Source: a virus. Taken from it: 64,000 nucleotides of DNA. Below, piece after piece: positions 1-6,111 of this stretch. The position numbers and the translations under genes are program-made. How positions within the stretch are numbered: the first letter of the stretch is position 1; every line of letters starts with the position of its first letter. The stretch covers positions 1 through 64,000 of IMG/VR virus record IMGVR_UViG_3300021181_000008; one strand, written 5' to 3'. A model generated the notes under the pieces. That model worked only from the letters and a program-made list of their open reading frames with translations. It searched no databases and was not told the origin of the DNA.

Positions 1-227
1 TGAATCAATGTGCTTGCAAGCTGTTGCCAGGGCTACACACGAACAATCGGCCAGGAAACACTGTCTGACCAGCACGAATCCCTAACAGAAGTCGGTTGGA
101 TAGACAGTGGCTAACTGGCACTTGCTAGCCGCTATGGCGATTTGCAATCGAAAGACAATGTGATGAGTCATTTAGCTAGTTGCTTGCTACAGCTAGCACG
201 AAGCTAGTTCGATTGAGATCGTACTTT

Positions 228-276
228 CAGCTAATCCGCGGTTAACGGTCAGCCAGGCCGCAGCTAATCCGCGGTT
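228..276. repeat. 16-bp direct repeat pair
   Basis: CAGCTAATCCGCGGTT occurs at 228-243 and again at 261-276, 33 bp apart start to start. It contains the palindrome CCGCGG. A CGAT-rich run follows immediately. This could be a protein-binding pair, but the function is unknown. Confidence 0.75.
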
Positions 277-536
277 CGATCGATACGATCGATTCGATTC
301 GAACAGATTCGAATGTTGGCCGGCGAATTCGGAACTAGTGTTTGCTATACGTAGCTGACCTGGACGAACCGTTGATTAATTCGTATATGTCCGAATGTAC
401 ACTGTACAGTACAGACCTGTATACGTAGCTATACAGCAGCGGTTACTGTGTACTACATACACAGACATCCACTGTATGACTGTACTGTGTACGTGTACAC
501 GCTATAGGTATGACTACTGTATAGGTACTACACTGT

Positions 537-732
537 ACTGTGTATGTACTACACAGATACGTACACATAGACATCCACATACGTACTGTGTATGTACTAC
601 ACACATACAGCACACACCACTGTGTATGTACTACACAGTAGGTACTGCATACCACTGCACACATACCATTACCACCACTGTGTATGTACTACACACATAC
701 CATTACCACACCACTGTGTATGTACTACACAC
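537..732. repeat. Five-copy dyad repeat array (iteron-like)
   Basis: ACTGTGTATGTACTACACA is present five times in the same orientation, starting at 537, 585, 619, 677 and 713. Start-to-start spacings are 48, 34, 58 and 36 bp. Each copy carries an imperfect dyad, TGTGTA and TACACA arms around GTAC. Partial relatives lie upstream from about 440. Regularly oriented, dyad-bearing repeats in a gene-free zone resemble iterons or operator arrays. Function is inferred, not shown. Confidence 0.8.
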
Positions 733-852
733 ATACCACTGTGTGTGTATGCATACCACTAGCACAATGGCACGCATGCACACTAGCTATAGGCACACAC
801 GTACTAGTCAGTGAGGCAATGGCATAAGGCACTGACCTAGCGCGGGCAATGC

Positions 853-959
853 ACCATCCACCATCCACCATTCCCACCATCCACCATTCCCTTACCATCC
901 ACCATTCCCACCATCCCCCCATTGCCACCATCCCAGCAATCCACCATCCACCCATTCCC
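853..959. repeat. CCATCC/CCATTCCC pyrimidine-rich tandem tract
   Basis: About 105 bp of degenerate repeats of the form ACCATCCACCATTCCC, with the plus strand almost entirely A, C and T. Strand asymmetry is strong. Such tracts can be slippage products, or sites where DNA unwinds or proteins bind. No gene is seen. Confidence 0.75.
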
Positions 960-975
960 TATTGACCATTAAAGG

Positions 976-1027
976 GAATTACCATTAAATCATATATGAT
1001 TTATTAGGTAATTCGGGGGTGTTTTTT
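976..1027 (+). terminator. AT-rich hairpin followed by T-run (terminator or operator)
   Basis: An 18-bp perfect palindrome (986-1003) is nested in a longer inverted repeat with 8-bp arms GAATTACC (976-983) and GGTAATTC (1007-1014). G-rich sequence and a six-T run (1022-1027) follow. The shape suits a Rho-independent terminator isolating the repeat region from the first gene. The perfect AT-rich palindrome would also suit an operator. Confidence 0.5.
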
Positions 1028-1153
1028 AGCCATTGCCGGCGCAGGACAGTTCGGTCACCGATTTCCTGCCCCGGCCTCAAAAAGCCCAGGATGTAGCGCG
1101 CGACGTAGCACCTGACCTGCGGAAACGCGTCTAAGCGGAAAGCTGTTCCGGTC

Positions 1154-1462
1154 TTGACACGCCGTCTGAGATCTGGTGGACTGCTGTCCGTGGACGCTCG
1201 GTGGATCCGAACATGTGGCGGAGGATGCGGAAAAAGGCTCAAAATGGGCCGTTTTCGGGCCGATTCGCCCATTTGCCGTGCCTGCCGACGTCGGCGCAGC
1301 CTCCTGACCTGCGGTTGGTGCCATAAATCGTTCCGGTCGCTCGGCGGCCACCTCGAAGCCAGTTTCTGCTCGCGGCACTGCGCGATGCTCTGGCGAGGGC
1401 TAAATCGGCGCGATCCGGTCGATCCAGTTCCCGTCAGAACCCGTGGCTTCTTCGTGGATTGA
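1154..1462 (+). CDS. Small double zinc-finger-like protein
   Basis: First gene of the window, 102 residues from the TTG at 1154. A GTG at 1190, with GGTGGA about ten bases upstream, is a good alternative start giving 90 residues. Four cysteine pairs are visible: CGGGC and CRAC form one potential zinc site, CGWC and CSRHC a second. The second half, ending in FCSRHCAMLW, resembles the CxxC...FCSxxC zinc fingers common in small phage proteins. The protein is basic, which fits nucleic acid binding. Reverse-strand frames over the same bases lack any such motif. No specific function is recognised. Confidence 0.55.
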   Translation: MTRRLRSGGLLSVDARWIRTCGGGCGKRLKMGRFRADSPICRACRRRRSLLTCGWCHKSFRSLGGHLEASFCSRHCAMLWRGLNRRDPVDPVPVRTRGFFVD

Positions 1463-1590
1463 CGAGGTTTCGGCGGCTCTGGTGAACTTCCCCGGACTTC
1501 TGGCTGGTACGCTGGGGAGTCATGCCAGGGGCGGTACTTATGCCCCTTCGGGTGCGACGCCCGACACGGAGGCCGCTCCTGGCAGCGCTT

Positions 1591-1667
1591 GGGCCTGACC
1601 GGTATCGATCGGGGTAAATCCGCTTGCGGACGCTCGTGAGACTAGGGTTCGACTCCCTACAGGTCCA
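1591..1667 (+). ncRNA. tmRNA-like tRNA domain without an mRNA-like domain
   Basis: The 5' arm GGGCCTG (1591-1597) pairs with CAGGTCC (1660-1666) in seven base pairs, including a G3-U70 wobble, and is followed by discriminator A73. G3-U70 is the alanine identity element shared by tRNA-Ala and tmRNA. Bases after the 5' arm (ACCGGTATCGATC) match the conserved tmRNA 5' signature (CGGTTTCGA type), not a tRNA D-arm starting with T8. The T-arm is canonical: TAGGG, loop TTCGACT, CCCTA (1643-1659). Between the halves lie only about 32 nt with a TCCG-CTTG-CGGA hairpin (1619-1630), no valid anticodon arm and no tag reading frame. CCA is not encoded. It lies in a gap between two genes. A decayed tmRNA is an alternative. 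Confidence 0.55.
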
Positions 1668-1681
1668 CTTTTGGCCCTAAG

Positions 1682-2281
1682 ATGGCCTCCATGAGCGATC
1701 CAGTGAACCACCCGAGCCACTACCACAGCGAGTACTGGCACTCGACCTGCGGCAAGCCGATCGAGTGCATCGACATCGTGCGGCACATGGACTTCAACAC
1801 CGGCAACGCCGTCAAGTACGCCTGGCGGGCCGGCAAGAAGGGCGACGCGATCGAGGACCTGGAAAAGGCCGTTTGGTACCTGAATGACCGGATTTCGGAG
1901 CTAAAGAGGGTCCAGGAGGCCCAAAAAGAGGCCGAAAAGGAGGAGCTGGACCGGGCCGAGCTGCTGGAGGAACTGGCCGGCCGCGAGCCCAAGATCGAGA
2001 CCGTGACCGCCGTCGAGTGCGACTACAACACGGTTCGCGGCGGCCCGGGCGAGTTCTGGGTGCTGAACGTCTACGACCACTGGTCGGCCAACGAAGCCTG
2101 GGCGAAGTTCAACCAGGACGCGCTTTTCCTCAATCACCCTCAGCGGGAGGCCATTCGCAGCTCCCTGCTCGGCCTGATCACGCGCATCGCCAGCAGCGCG
2201 TACGATAGGCTGGCTCCCTGGGTCAGGGAAGCGGCCGAGGACTGGGCTTACGCCGAAAAGGCGCGAGAGGAGCACTGCTGA
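1682..2281 (+). CDS. DUF3310 (SaV-like) domain protein
   Basis: The N-terminal 70 residues match the DUF3310 family: VNHPSHY, then IECIDI, then GNAVKYAWRAGKKGD and EDLEKAVWYL. This family is widespread in phages, usually near nucleotide metabolism genes; its biochemical role is not established. A charged, probably coiled-coil stretch follows (about 72-103), then a C-terminal part of roughly 95 residues with no family I recognise. Start is ATG 1682 or, as in homologues that begin MSDPVNHP, ATG 1691. There is no strong ribosome site for either. The stop overlaps the next start (TGATG). Confidence 0.8.
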   Translation: MASMSDPVNHPSHYHSEYWHSTCGKPIECIDIVRHMDFNTGNAVKYAWRAGKKGDAIEDLEKAVWYLNDRISELKRVQEAQKEAEKEELDRAELLEELAGREPKIETVTAVECDYNTVRGGPGEFWVLNVYDHWSANEAWAKFNQDALFLNHPQREAIRSSLLGLITRIASSAYDRLAPWVREAAEDWAYAEKAREEHC

Positions 2282-2853
2282 TGTGGGGTAATCCGGAAGA
2301 CGACGAAGAATACGTCACCAGGGATTCGGGCGAAAAAGCGGTCCACAGCGACGGCGTGCAGCGCGACACCCAGAACGGCAAGACGCTGTTCACGCTGCTG
2401 TTCCCCAAGGGCGTGCCGATGGCCCAGCAGCTCATGGTCCGGGTGGCCAAGCTCTACACCCGCGGAGCTGAGAAGTACGGCGACCGCAACTGGGAGAACT
2501 CCAGGAGCGCGGACACGCTGGCCCACCATGAGGACGCTCTCTGGCGGCACTTCATGAACTTCTACTTCGGGATCCAGGACGGCGAGGACCACGCGGCTGC
2601 CATCGTGTGGAACATCAACGCCGTCGAGCTGAACCGGCGCAACCTCCAGGGCAGCGAGGTCAAGCAGGAGATCACGCCGGAGAACATCACCGACGAGCAG
2701 GCCGACGCCGCGTTCAAGGCCGCCGCCAAGGCGTACGGGCAGCCCCAGAGCGAGTCGGACATCGCGTTCCACAACGTGCGGCGGGCCTGCCAGGAGAACT
2801 TCAAGACGGCCGAGCCCACCGACCGCAACCCGAACGATCACAGGTACCACTGA
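2281..2853 (+). CDS. dATP/dGTP diphosphohydrolase-like protein (DUF5664)
   Basis: Residues 15-125 carry the DUF5664 signature: GKTLFTLLFPKGVP, a LYTRGAEKYGDRNWE block, LWRHFMNF and the acidic stretch DGEDHAAAIVWNINAVEL. Members include MazZ-type enzymes that split dGTP or dATP to the monophosphate, and some act in the 2-aminoadenine (Z) genome pathway. The histidine and acidic residues typical of all-alpha NTP pyrophosphohydrolases are present. The C-terminal 60 residues are charged and unassigned. Coupled by a TGATG overlap to the genes on both sides. No PurZ is present in this window, so a Z-genome role is only a possibility. It may simply adjust purine dNTP pools. Confidence 0.7.
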   Translation: MWGNPEDDEEYVTRDSGEKAVHSDGVQRDTQNGKTLFTLLFPKGVPMAQQLMVRVAKLYTRGAEKYGDRNWENSRSADTLAHHEDALWRHFMNFYFGIQDGEDHAAAIVWNINAVELNRRNLQGSEVKQEITPENITDEQADAAFKAAAKAYGQPQSESDIAFHNVRRACQENFKTAEPTDRNPNDHRYH

Positions 2854-3041
2854 TGGGACTAGACGACGAGGCCGAGAAGCTCCGGCAGGCCGAGGCTTGG
2901 TTCTACGACGGCACCCCTGACCAGCTTGAGGCGGCGCTGGATTACGTCGGGCATGTGATCGCCGTGTCCCAGCGCCCGGAGCTGCGGTCCAAAGCATGGA
3001 GACTGCTCCACCGGATGGAAGAAAAGGAAAAGGCGAAATGA
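2853..3041 (+). CDS. Hypothetical small protein, 62 aa
   Basis: ATG 2853 overlaps the upstream stop (TGATG) and the stop overlaps the next ATG (ATGA), so the gene is well framed by translational coupling. The product is helical and charged, begins MGLDDEAEKLRQAEAW and ends in a lysine-rich tail (MEEKEKAK). No family is recognised. Earlier in-frame starts would run back inside the upstream gene and are rejected. Confidence 0.7.
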   Translation: MGLDDEAEKLRQAEAWFYDGTPDQLEAALDYVGHVIAVSQRPELRSKAWRLLHRMEEKEKAK

Positions 3042-3532
3042 GTCACCGGCTGTACATCGCCAACAAGATGACGGAGATCCCGTACTTCAACGCGCCGTGG
3101 TTCGACATGGCCGAGCGGTCGCTGCTCGCGATCCCCACCGTCATCCAGGTGTTCAACCCGGCCGAGCACGACCGCAACATGGGCTTCGACCCGATGCTCT
3201 GCCCGCACGGCAGCAAGGAAGAGTCGCGGTCGGCCGGGTTCAACCTCCGTGAGGCGCTTTCGGCCGACTGGGAGTGGATCGCCAAGTACAGCACCGGGCT
3301 CATCGTCGGCCCGGACTGGATGTCGTCGCCGGGGGCCAAGAGCGAGGTCGCTTGTCACCAGGCGCTCACGCTGCCAGTCTGGGAGTATGGGACCTTCCTC
3401 AAGTACTGGAACTCGCCGCTCCTGTGGACGCCCGAGTTGATGGTGCCGCCGCTGCGGCCGGTGTTCATGCCCGCACCAGTGCTAGCCGAGGAGCCGGACG
3501 ACGGCGGCTTCTTCTGTGATTGCCACGGATGA
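3038..3532 (+). CDS. DUF4406-like protein (deoxyribosyltransferase fold)
   Basis: 164 residues starting at the ATG that overlaps the upstream stop. The pattern LYIANKMTEIPYFN at the N-terminus, FNPAEHDRNMGFDP in the middle, then DWEWIAKYSTGLIVGPDW and GAKSEVACHQALTLPVW matches the DUF4406 family, relatives of nucleoside 2-deoxyribosyltransferases. The SPGAKSEV segment corresponds to the Ser-x-Gly-A-x-x-E nucleotide-binding motif. Phage members often sit near nucleotide metabolism genes, as here. The substrate is not known. The C-terminus is a proline-rich tail ending in a CDC motif. Confidence 0.7.
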   Translation: MSHRLYIANKMTEIPYFNAPWFDMAERSLLAIPTVIQVFNPAEHDRNMGFDPMLCPHGSKEESRSAGFNLREALSADWEWIAKYSTGLIVGPDWMSSPGAKSEVACHQALTLPVWEYGTFLKYWNSPLLWTPELMVPPLRPVFMPAPVLAEEPDDGGFFCDCHG

Positions 3533-3729
3533 ACGACACCTACGACATCGAGCGGTTCGAGCACCACATCCGCGTCACCGAGAAGCGGAAGTTCGGGTGG
3601 TCCCGGTGCTTCTCGCTTAACGAGGCTTTCGAGCTTGCCACGAAACTTCCGGATATCATCGAAGAGATGCTGAAGGAAGGTGCCGAGGATGGCGACGGGC
3701 AAGTGGATCGAGGCCAAGCGGGCGGGTAA
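3529..3729 (+). CDS. Hypothetical protein, 66 aa
   Basis: Starts at ATG 3529 inside the upstream stop (ATGA overlap). The first 45 residues (MNDTYDIERFEHHIRVTEKR onward) look like a small mixed alpha/beta protein. The last 15 overlap the following gene by 41 bases and are glycine-rich. No recognised family. Its place in the coupled early operon supports that it is translated. Confidence 0.6.
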   Translation: MNDTYDIERFEHHIRVTEKRKFGWSRCFSLNEAFELATKLPDIIEEMLKEGAEDGDGQVDRGQAGG

Positions 3730-4117
3730 GTGCGCCAACTGCAAGAGCCAGATCAGCGAGGGCGATCAGATCTTCAACGCCCGTGGCGCTTGGCTGTGCA
3801 CTGCCTGCGGGCTGGTCGCCGAGAACACGCCTGATGACGTCGTGCAGGGCGGGCTGGAAGAGGCGGCGCTGAAGGATCTGTGCGCGTTCCCCGACGAGGC
3901 CCAGGACTCCACCATCGCCAAGGCGATCATCTTCATGGCCCACCAGCTCGACATGGGCTACATCGTCGGACCGCGCGACGTCTCGAACTACACCAAGGAA
4001 ATCCGCGTCAACATGCTGACGCTGCGCGACCTCTACCCGCCGGACGAGGACGACGACGCAACGGACATGGCCCGCAAGCAGCGCGAGCGCCGCAACCGGG
4101 AACAGAACGGCTACTAG
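3689..4117 (+). CDS. Zinc-ribbon protein, 142 aa
   Basis: ATG 3689 has a good ribosome site, AAGGAAGG, eight bases upstream; this favours it over the GTG at 3680. A zinc ribbon is formed by CANC (about 15-18) and CTAC (about 38-41), separated by a GDQIFNARGAWL strand-rich segment. A helical region follows and the C-terminus is highly acidic then basic (DEDDDATDMARKQRERRNRE). It probably binds nucleic acid or protein through the ribbon. No named family. Confidence 0.7.
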   Translation: MATGKWIEAKRAGKCANCKSQISEGDQIFNARGAWLCTACGLVAENTPDDVVQGGLEEAALKDLCAFPDEAQDSTIAKAIIFMAHQLDMGYIVGPRDVSNYTKEIRVNMLTLRDLYPPDEDDDATDMARKQRERRNREQNGY

Positions 4118-4133
4118 TGATGTTGGACGAGCC

Positions 4134-4397
4134 ATGGAAGATGAGTTCACACCCAGCAACCACGGTTGCATCAGAATCAACGGTGTCGGTCTGTTCGACT
4201 CGGAGTTCGTTTTCGGGAAAGGTTCGAACATATGCACATGCGGAGCGCTACCCGAGGGAACGCCGTGGAACCAGAGCCGGCTGACCCTCCACTCCCTGGA
4301 CTGCTCGTCGGTTCTGTGCCCGATGTGCTCGCTGGAGCCGCAGCCCGAGCAGCCTGGTGGCAGTGGCGGCACGACCACCCCGAGTACGGCTGGCTAG
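4134..4397 (+). CDS. Hypothetical Cys-rich protein, 87 aa
   Basis: Begins MEDEFTPSNHGCIRINGVGL. It carries CTCG near residue 34 and CPMC near residue 62, enough for one zinc site, with an HSLDC segment between. The C-terminus is a Gly/Thr/Pro tail and overlaps the next gene by 133 bases in another frame. The cysteine pattern and composition of the N-terminal 65 residues make it look real. Function unknown. Confidence 0.55.
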   Translation: MEDEFTPSNHGCIRINGVGLFDSEFVFGKGSNICTCGALPEGTPWNQSRLTLHSLDCSSVLCPMCSLEPQPEQPGGSGGTTTPSTAG

Positions 4398-4594
4398 CGC
4401 TCGGACTCCTCGTCGTCGCGGCCGACGTCACCGGCAGCAGGACCATGAGCGACGCGTTCCGCACCGCGAGCCGTAGTTCTGTCGGCCGCCCCGTCATGAT
4501 CGCCGGCTGGGGCATCCTGACCGCGCACCTGTTCGGGCTTATCCCGCCCGGAATCGATCCCATCAACCAACTCTGGAAGAAGTGTCATGGCTAA
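4265..4594 (+). CDS. Small membrane protein (DUF7427-like), 109 aa
   Basis: GTG 4265 with GAGGG just upstream is the preferred start. Earlier in-frame ATGs give an arginine-rich leader that reads like a shadow. The core ARAAWWQWRHDHPEYGWLAL followed by LLVVAADV, and later VMIAGWGILTAHLFGLIPPG, indicates two membrane segments. It resembles a small actinophage family with WWWRHRHPEW and PPRLDP motifs. Topology and role are unknown. Overlaps the upstream gene's 3' end and the next start. Confidence 0.6.
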   Translation: MEPEPADPPLPGLLVGSVPDVLAGAAARAAWWQWRHDHPEYGWLALGLLVVAADVTGSRTMSDAFRTASRSSVGRPVMIAGWGILTAHLFGLIPPGIDPINQLWKKCHG

Positions 4595-4886
4595 GGCTGA
4601 GAAGACCGACTGGATGAGCGCCAAGCAGTTCGTCGCGTACCTGGAAGACAACAAGATCCAGAGCCCGATATACGGCTGGAAGATGGTCGAGCTGCTGCGG
4701 ATGCACTCGGCGCAGAAGTTCGTCATGGAGACCGGCCACCCGATCCCGCCGCCCAGCAGCTTCGCTCCGTTCCGGCCCAACGACGGTCCCAAGCGCCCGG
4801 TCTACCGCTACGTCTTCCGCAAGATGGTCAAAGAGGGAACGGTCGGCGGCGTCTGCCTCTTCCAGGTCACCAAGAAGCTGCTGTGA
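4587..4886 (+). CDS. Hypothetical protein, 99 aa
   Basis: ATG 4587 overlaps the upstream stop by eight bases. The product is basic and helical (MAKAEKTDWMSAKQFVAYLE start). It contains PIPPPSSFAPFRPND and ends VTKKLL. The pattern of a tryptophan- and lysine-rich globular domain could suit DNA binding but matches nothing I can name. Coupled to the next gene by GTGA. Confidence 0.65.
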   Translation: MAKAEKTDWMSAKQFVAYLEDNKIQSPIYGWKMVELLRMHSAQKFVMETGHPIPPPSSFAPFRPNDGPKRPVYRYVFRKMVKEGTVGGVCLFQVTKKLL

Positions 4887-5227
4887 CCGCAGCCAAGTAC
4901 AGGAACGCCGGGTGGACCGAGGAGGAGCTGTCCTTCATTCGTGATCACCCCACGATGCCGCCAATTGAACTTGCCAAGTGGCTGCCCGGCCGCACGCTGA
5001 ACGCCTGTGCTCAGGCCCGCTTCCGACTCGACGGACGCAAGCCGCCCAAGCCGACCGAGTACGACAAGAAGCTGCCGGGCGACTACATTGAGCAGCTCAG
5101 TCTGTTTCTGGTGGAGGATTTCGAATGTATGGAGATCTGGGCGCGCTGGCATGGCTACGCTACCTGGGAGACGCTGGGGATCGACGAGCGCGGTTTCGTG
5201 CATGTGCGCTGCACCGCAAAGGGGTAG
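4883..5227 (+). CDS. Myb/SANT-like helix-turn-helix protein, 114 aa
   Basis: GTG 4883 overlaps the upstream stop. Residues about 10-48 (GWTEEELSFIRDHP, then IELAKWLPGRTLNACAQARF) have the tryptophan-anchored helix and the second helix with spaced R/A/F residues seen in SANT/Myb-like and phage terminase-linked HTH domains. The remainder contains a tryptophan-rich segment (MEIWARWHGYATW). Probably a DNA-binding accessory or regulator; the target is unknown. Confidence 0.6.
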   Translation: MTAAKYRNAGWTEEELSFIRDHPTMPPIELAKWLPGRTLNACAQARFRLDGRKPPKPTEYDKKLPGDYIEQLSLFLVEDFECMEIWARWHGYATWETLGIDERGFVHVRCTAKG

Positions 5228-5487
5228 CCACTCCCCTGCACCCCAACGCGTTCCGGCTCCAGATGGAGACCGATGCTCGCATAAACCTGGTGGCGGCGAA
5301 GCGCAAGAAGTTCTGGCGCTGGCCCGAGCGCCTGTGGTGCGCCTCCCTGGTTGCGGCTACGCTCGATGTGGTTGAGCACCACTCGTTCCTCGGCCTCCCC
5401 GCAGTCTGGGCGCTGGTCGGGCTGATGGTCGTCCGGATCCTCATAGCGGGGGTGCTCTGTTTTAGGGAGCTGTATGTCGGACAGTAG
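5125..5487 (+). CDS. Small membrane protein, 120 aa (start uncertain)
   Basis: The C-terminal 60 residues contain a basic segment (AAKRKKFWRWPERLW) followed by two probable membrane segments (LWCASLVAATLDVV and AVWALVGLMVVRILIAGVL). ATG 5125 has a strong GGTGGAGG eight bases upstream but would overlap the previous gene by 103 bases. ATG 5263 lacks a ribosome site. The ATPLHPNAFRLQ segment is echoed in the next gene (STPLHPKARHLQ), which suggests the true N-terminus lies close to it. Confidence 0.55.
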   Translation: MYGDLGALAWLRYLGDAGDRRARFRACALHRKGVATPLHPNAFRLQMETDARINLVAAKRKKFWRWPERLWCASLVAATLDVVEHHSFLGLPAVWALVGLMVVRILIAGVLCFRELYVGQ

Positions 5488-5698
5488 ATGGCCAATCAGC
5501 ACGCCGCTGCACCCCAAGGCCCGGCACTTGCAGGTGTGGCAGAGCTGGAAGAGGGTCCAGCGCAACGCCGCCCTCGTCCTGCTCCCAATCGCCGTCATCA
5601 CTTTCGTCTGGGGGAGACGTGCCGCTAAGGCTCAAGCAGTCCGCTTGGCAGGATCATCTCGACCTCACCCGCATGCCAAATCAGCGGCCCATCGGTGA
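5474..5698 (+). CDS. Small single-span membrane protein, 74 aa
   Basis: Begins MSDSRWPISTPLHPKARHLQ, then a basic stretch and one membrane helix (AALVLLPIAVITFVWG, about 32-47). The C-terminal tail is basic and histidine-rich and overlaps the next gene. It shares the TPLHPxAxxLQ motif and the basic-then-membrane order with its upstream neighbour, so the two may be diverged duplicates. Confidence 0.55.
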   Translation: MSDSRWPISTPLHPKARHLQVWQSWKRVQRNAALVLLPIAVITFVWGRRAAKAQAVRLAGSSRPHPHAKSAAHR

Positions 5699-5951
5699 CT
5701 ACCGGATCGACATCTTCCCGCTCAGTCAGGCGTACGAGATGGAGTACGGGCCGAGCTGCGACTGGTACTGGCGCGTCGAGCTGGGCGACATCCGCATCAA
5801 CGGCGGACTGACCTACGGAGTCAGCAGCGGGCGCGAGGCAGTGGACCGCGCCATCTACATGTACGAGTGGCAGGAGTTCAAAGAGGAGAACTACTGGGAT
5901 TCGGAAACATGTTCGTGGGTGAGGCGCGGTGACCTACCTCCGCTAGAATAG
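5619..5951 (+). CDS. Hypothetical protein, 110 aa
   Basis: GTG 5619 is preceded by GGGGGAG at a good distance. The product is aromatic and acidic (CDWYWRVELGDIRINGGLTY, then IYMYEWQEFKEENYW), soluble, with a predicted beta-rich core. No family is recognised. Its stop is followed by a leaderless-type promoter for the next small gene. Confidence 0.65.
   Translation: MPLRLKQSAWQDHLDLTRMPNQRPIGDYRIDIFPLSQAYEMEYGPSCDWYWRVELGDIRINGGLTYGVSSGREAVDRAIYMYEWQEFKEENYWDSETCSWVRRGDLPPLE
5944..5949 (+). promoter_or_regulatory. -10 box TAGAAT for a leaderless start
   Basis: TAGAAT lies six bases before GTG 5956. With an actinobacterial start site about seven bases after the -10, the transcript would begin at the start codon. 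No clear -35 is seen. One of eight sites with this geometry in the window. Confidence 0.45.
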
Positions 5952-5955
5952 CTAT

Positions 5956-6111
5956 GTGACATGGGCCGAAGTTGAGGAAGCAGTAGCACTCGCTATCACT
6001 GTCGAGTCTCCGCTGCTGCTGTCAGAAGCCATTGCGCTGACGCTGGCCCGAGCCGCGATTAAATCGATGCAGGAGCTAAGGCTGACCGCCGTGGTTCCCG
6101 ATGGTGGGTGA
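5956..6111 (+). CDS. Hypothetical small helical protein, 51 aa
   Basis: GTG 5956 opens a 51-residue frame: MTWAEVEEAVALAITVESPL then LLSEAIALTLARAAIKSMQE. The product is strongly amphipathic and helical. Its 3' end overlaps the terminase start by 11 bases. It has no ribosome site but a TAGAAT box six bases before the start. The position just before the large terminase could suit a small terminase-associated factor, but it is far shorter than known small terminases. Confidence 0.5.
   Translation: MTWAEVEEAVALAITVESPLLLSEAIALTLARAAIKSMQELRLTAVVPDGG

Larger units (their letters stand above)
1..1153. other. Gene-free, low-GC, repeat-rich left region
   Basis: No credible gene is seen here on either strand; the open frames across 395-955 only translate simple repeats. 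The base composition is much more AT-rich than the rest of the window. The stretch is a mosaic: scattered GCTAG words (about 120-215), a 16-bp direct repeat (228-243 and 261-276), a CGAT-rich run (276-318), TGTA/TACA-rich dyad repeats (400-760), a pyrimidine-biased CCATCC tract (853-959) and a long AT-rich hairpin (976-1014). Such a segment at the left edge of a phage genome could be a terminal repeat, packaging region or replication origin. The sequence alone does not decide between these. Confidence 0.7.

Noticed and set aside
395-955. Long open frames in the left repeat region on both strands
   Set aside because: They translate simple TGTA/TACA and CCATCC repeats into Tyr/Thr/Cys/His or Trp/Met-rich strings with no ribosome site or domain.
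985-1378. Reverse-strand open frames opposite the first gene
   Set aside because: No start signals or motifs; the plus-strand frame has four cysteine pairs in zinc-finger spacing and fits the gene order.
1591-1667. Ordinary tRNA gene at this place
   Set aside because: Acceptor and T-arm fit, but no seven-base anticodon loop with T33 and a five-base stem can be drawn, and position 8 is A, not T.
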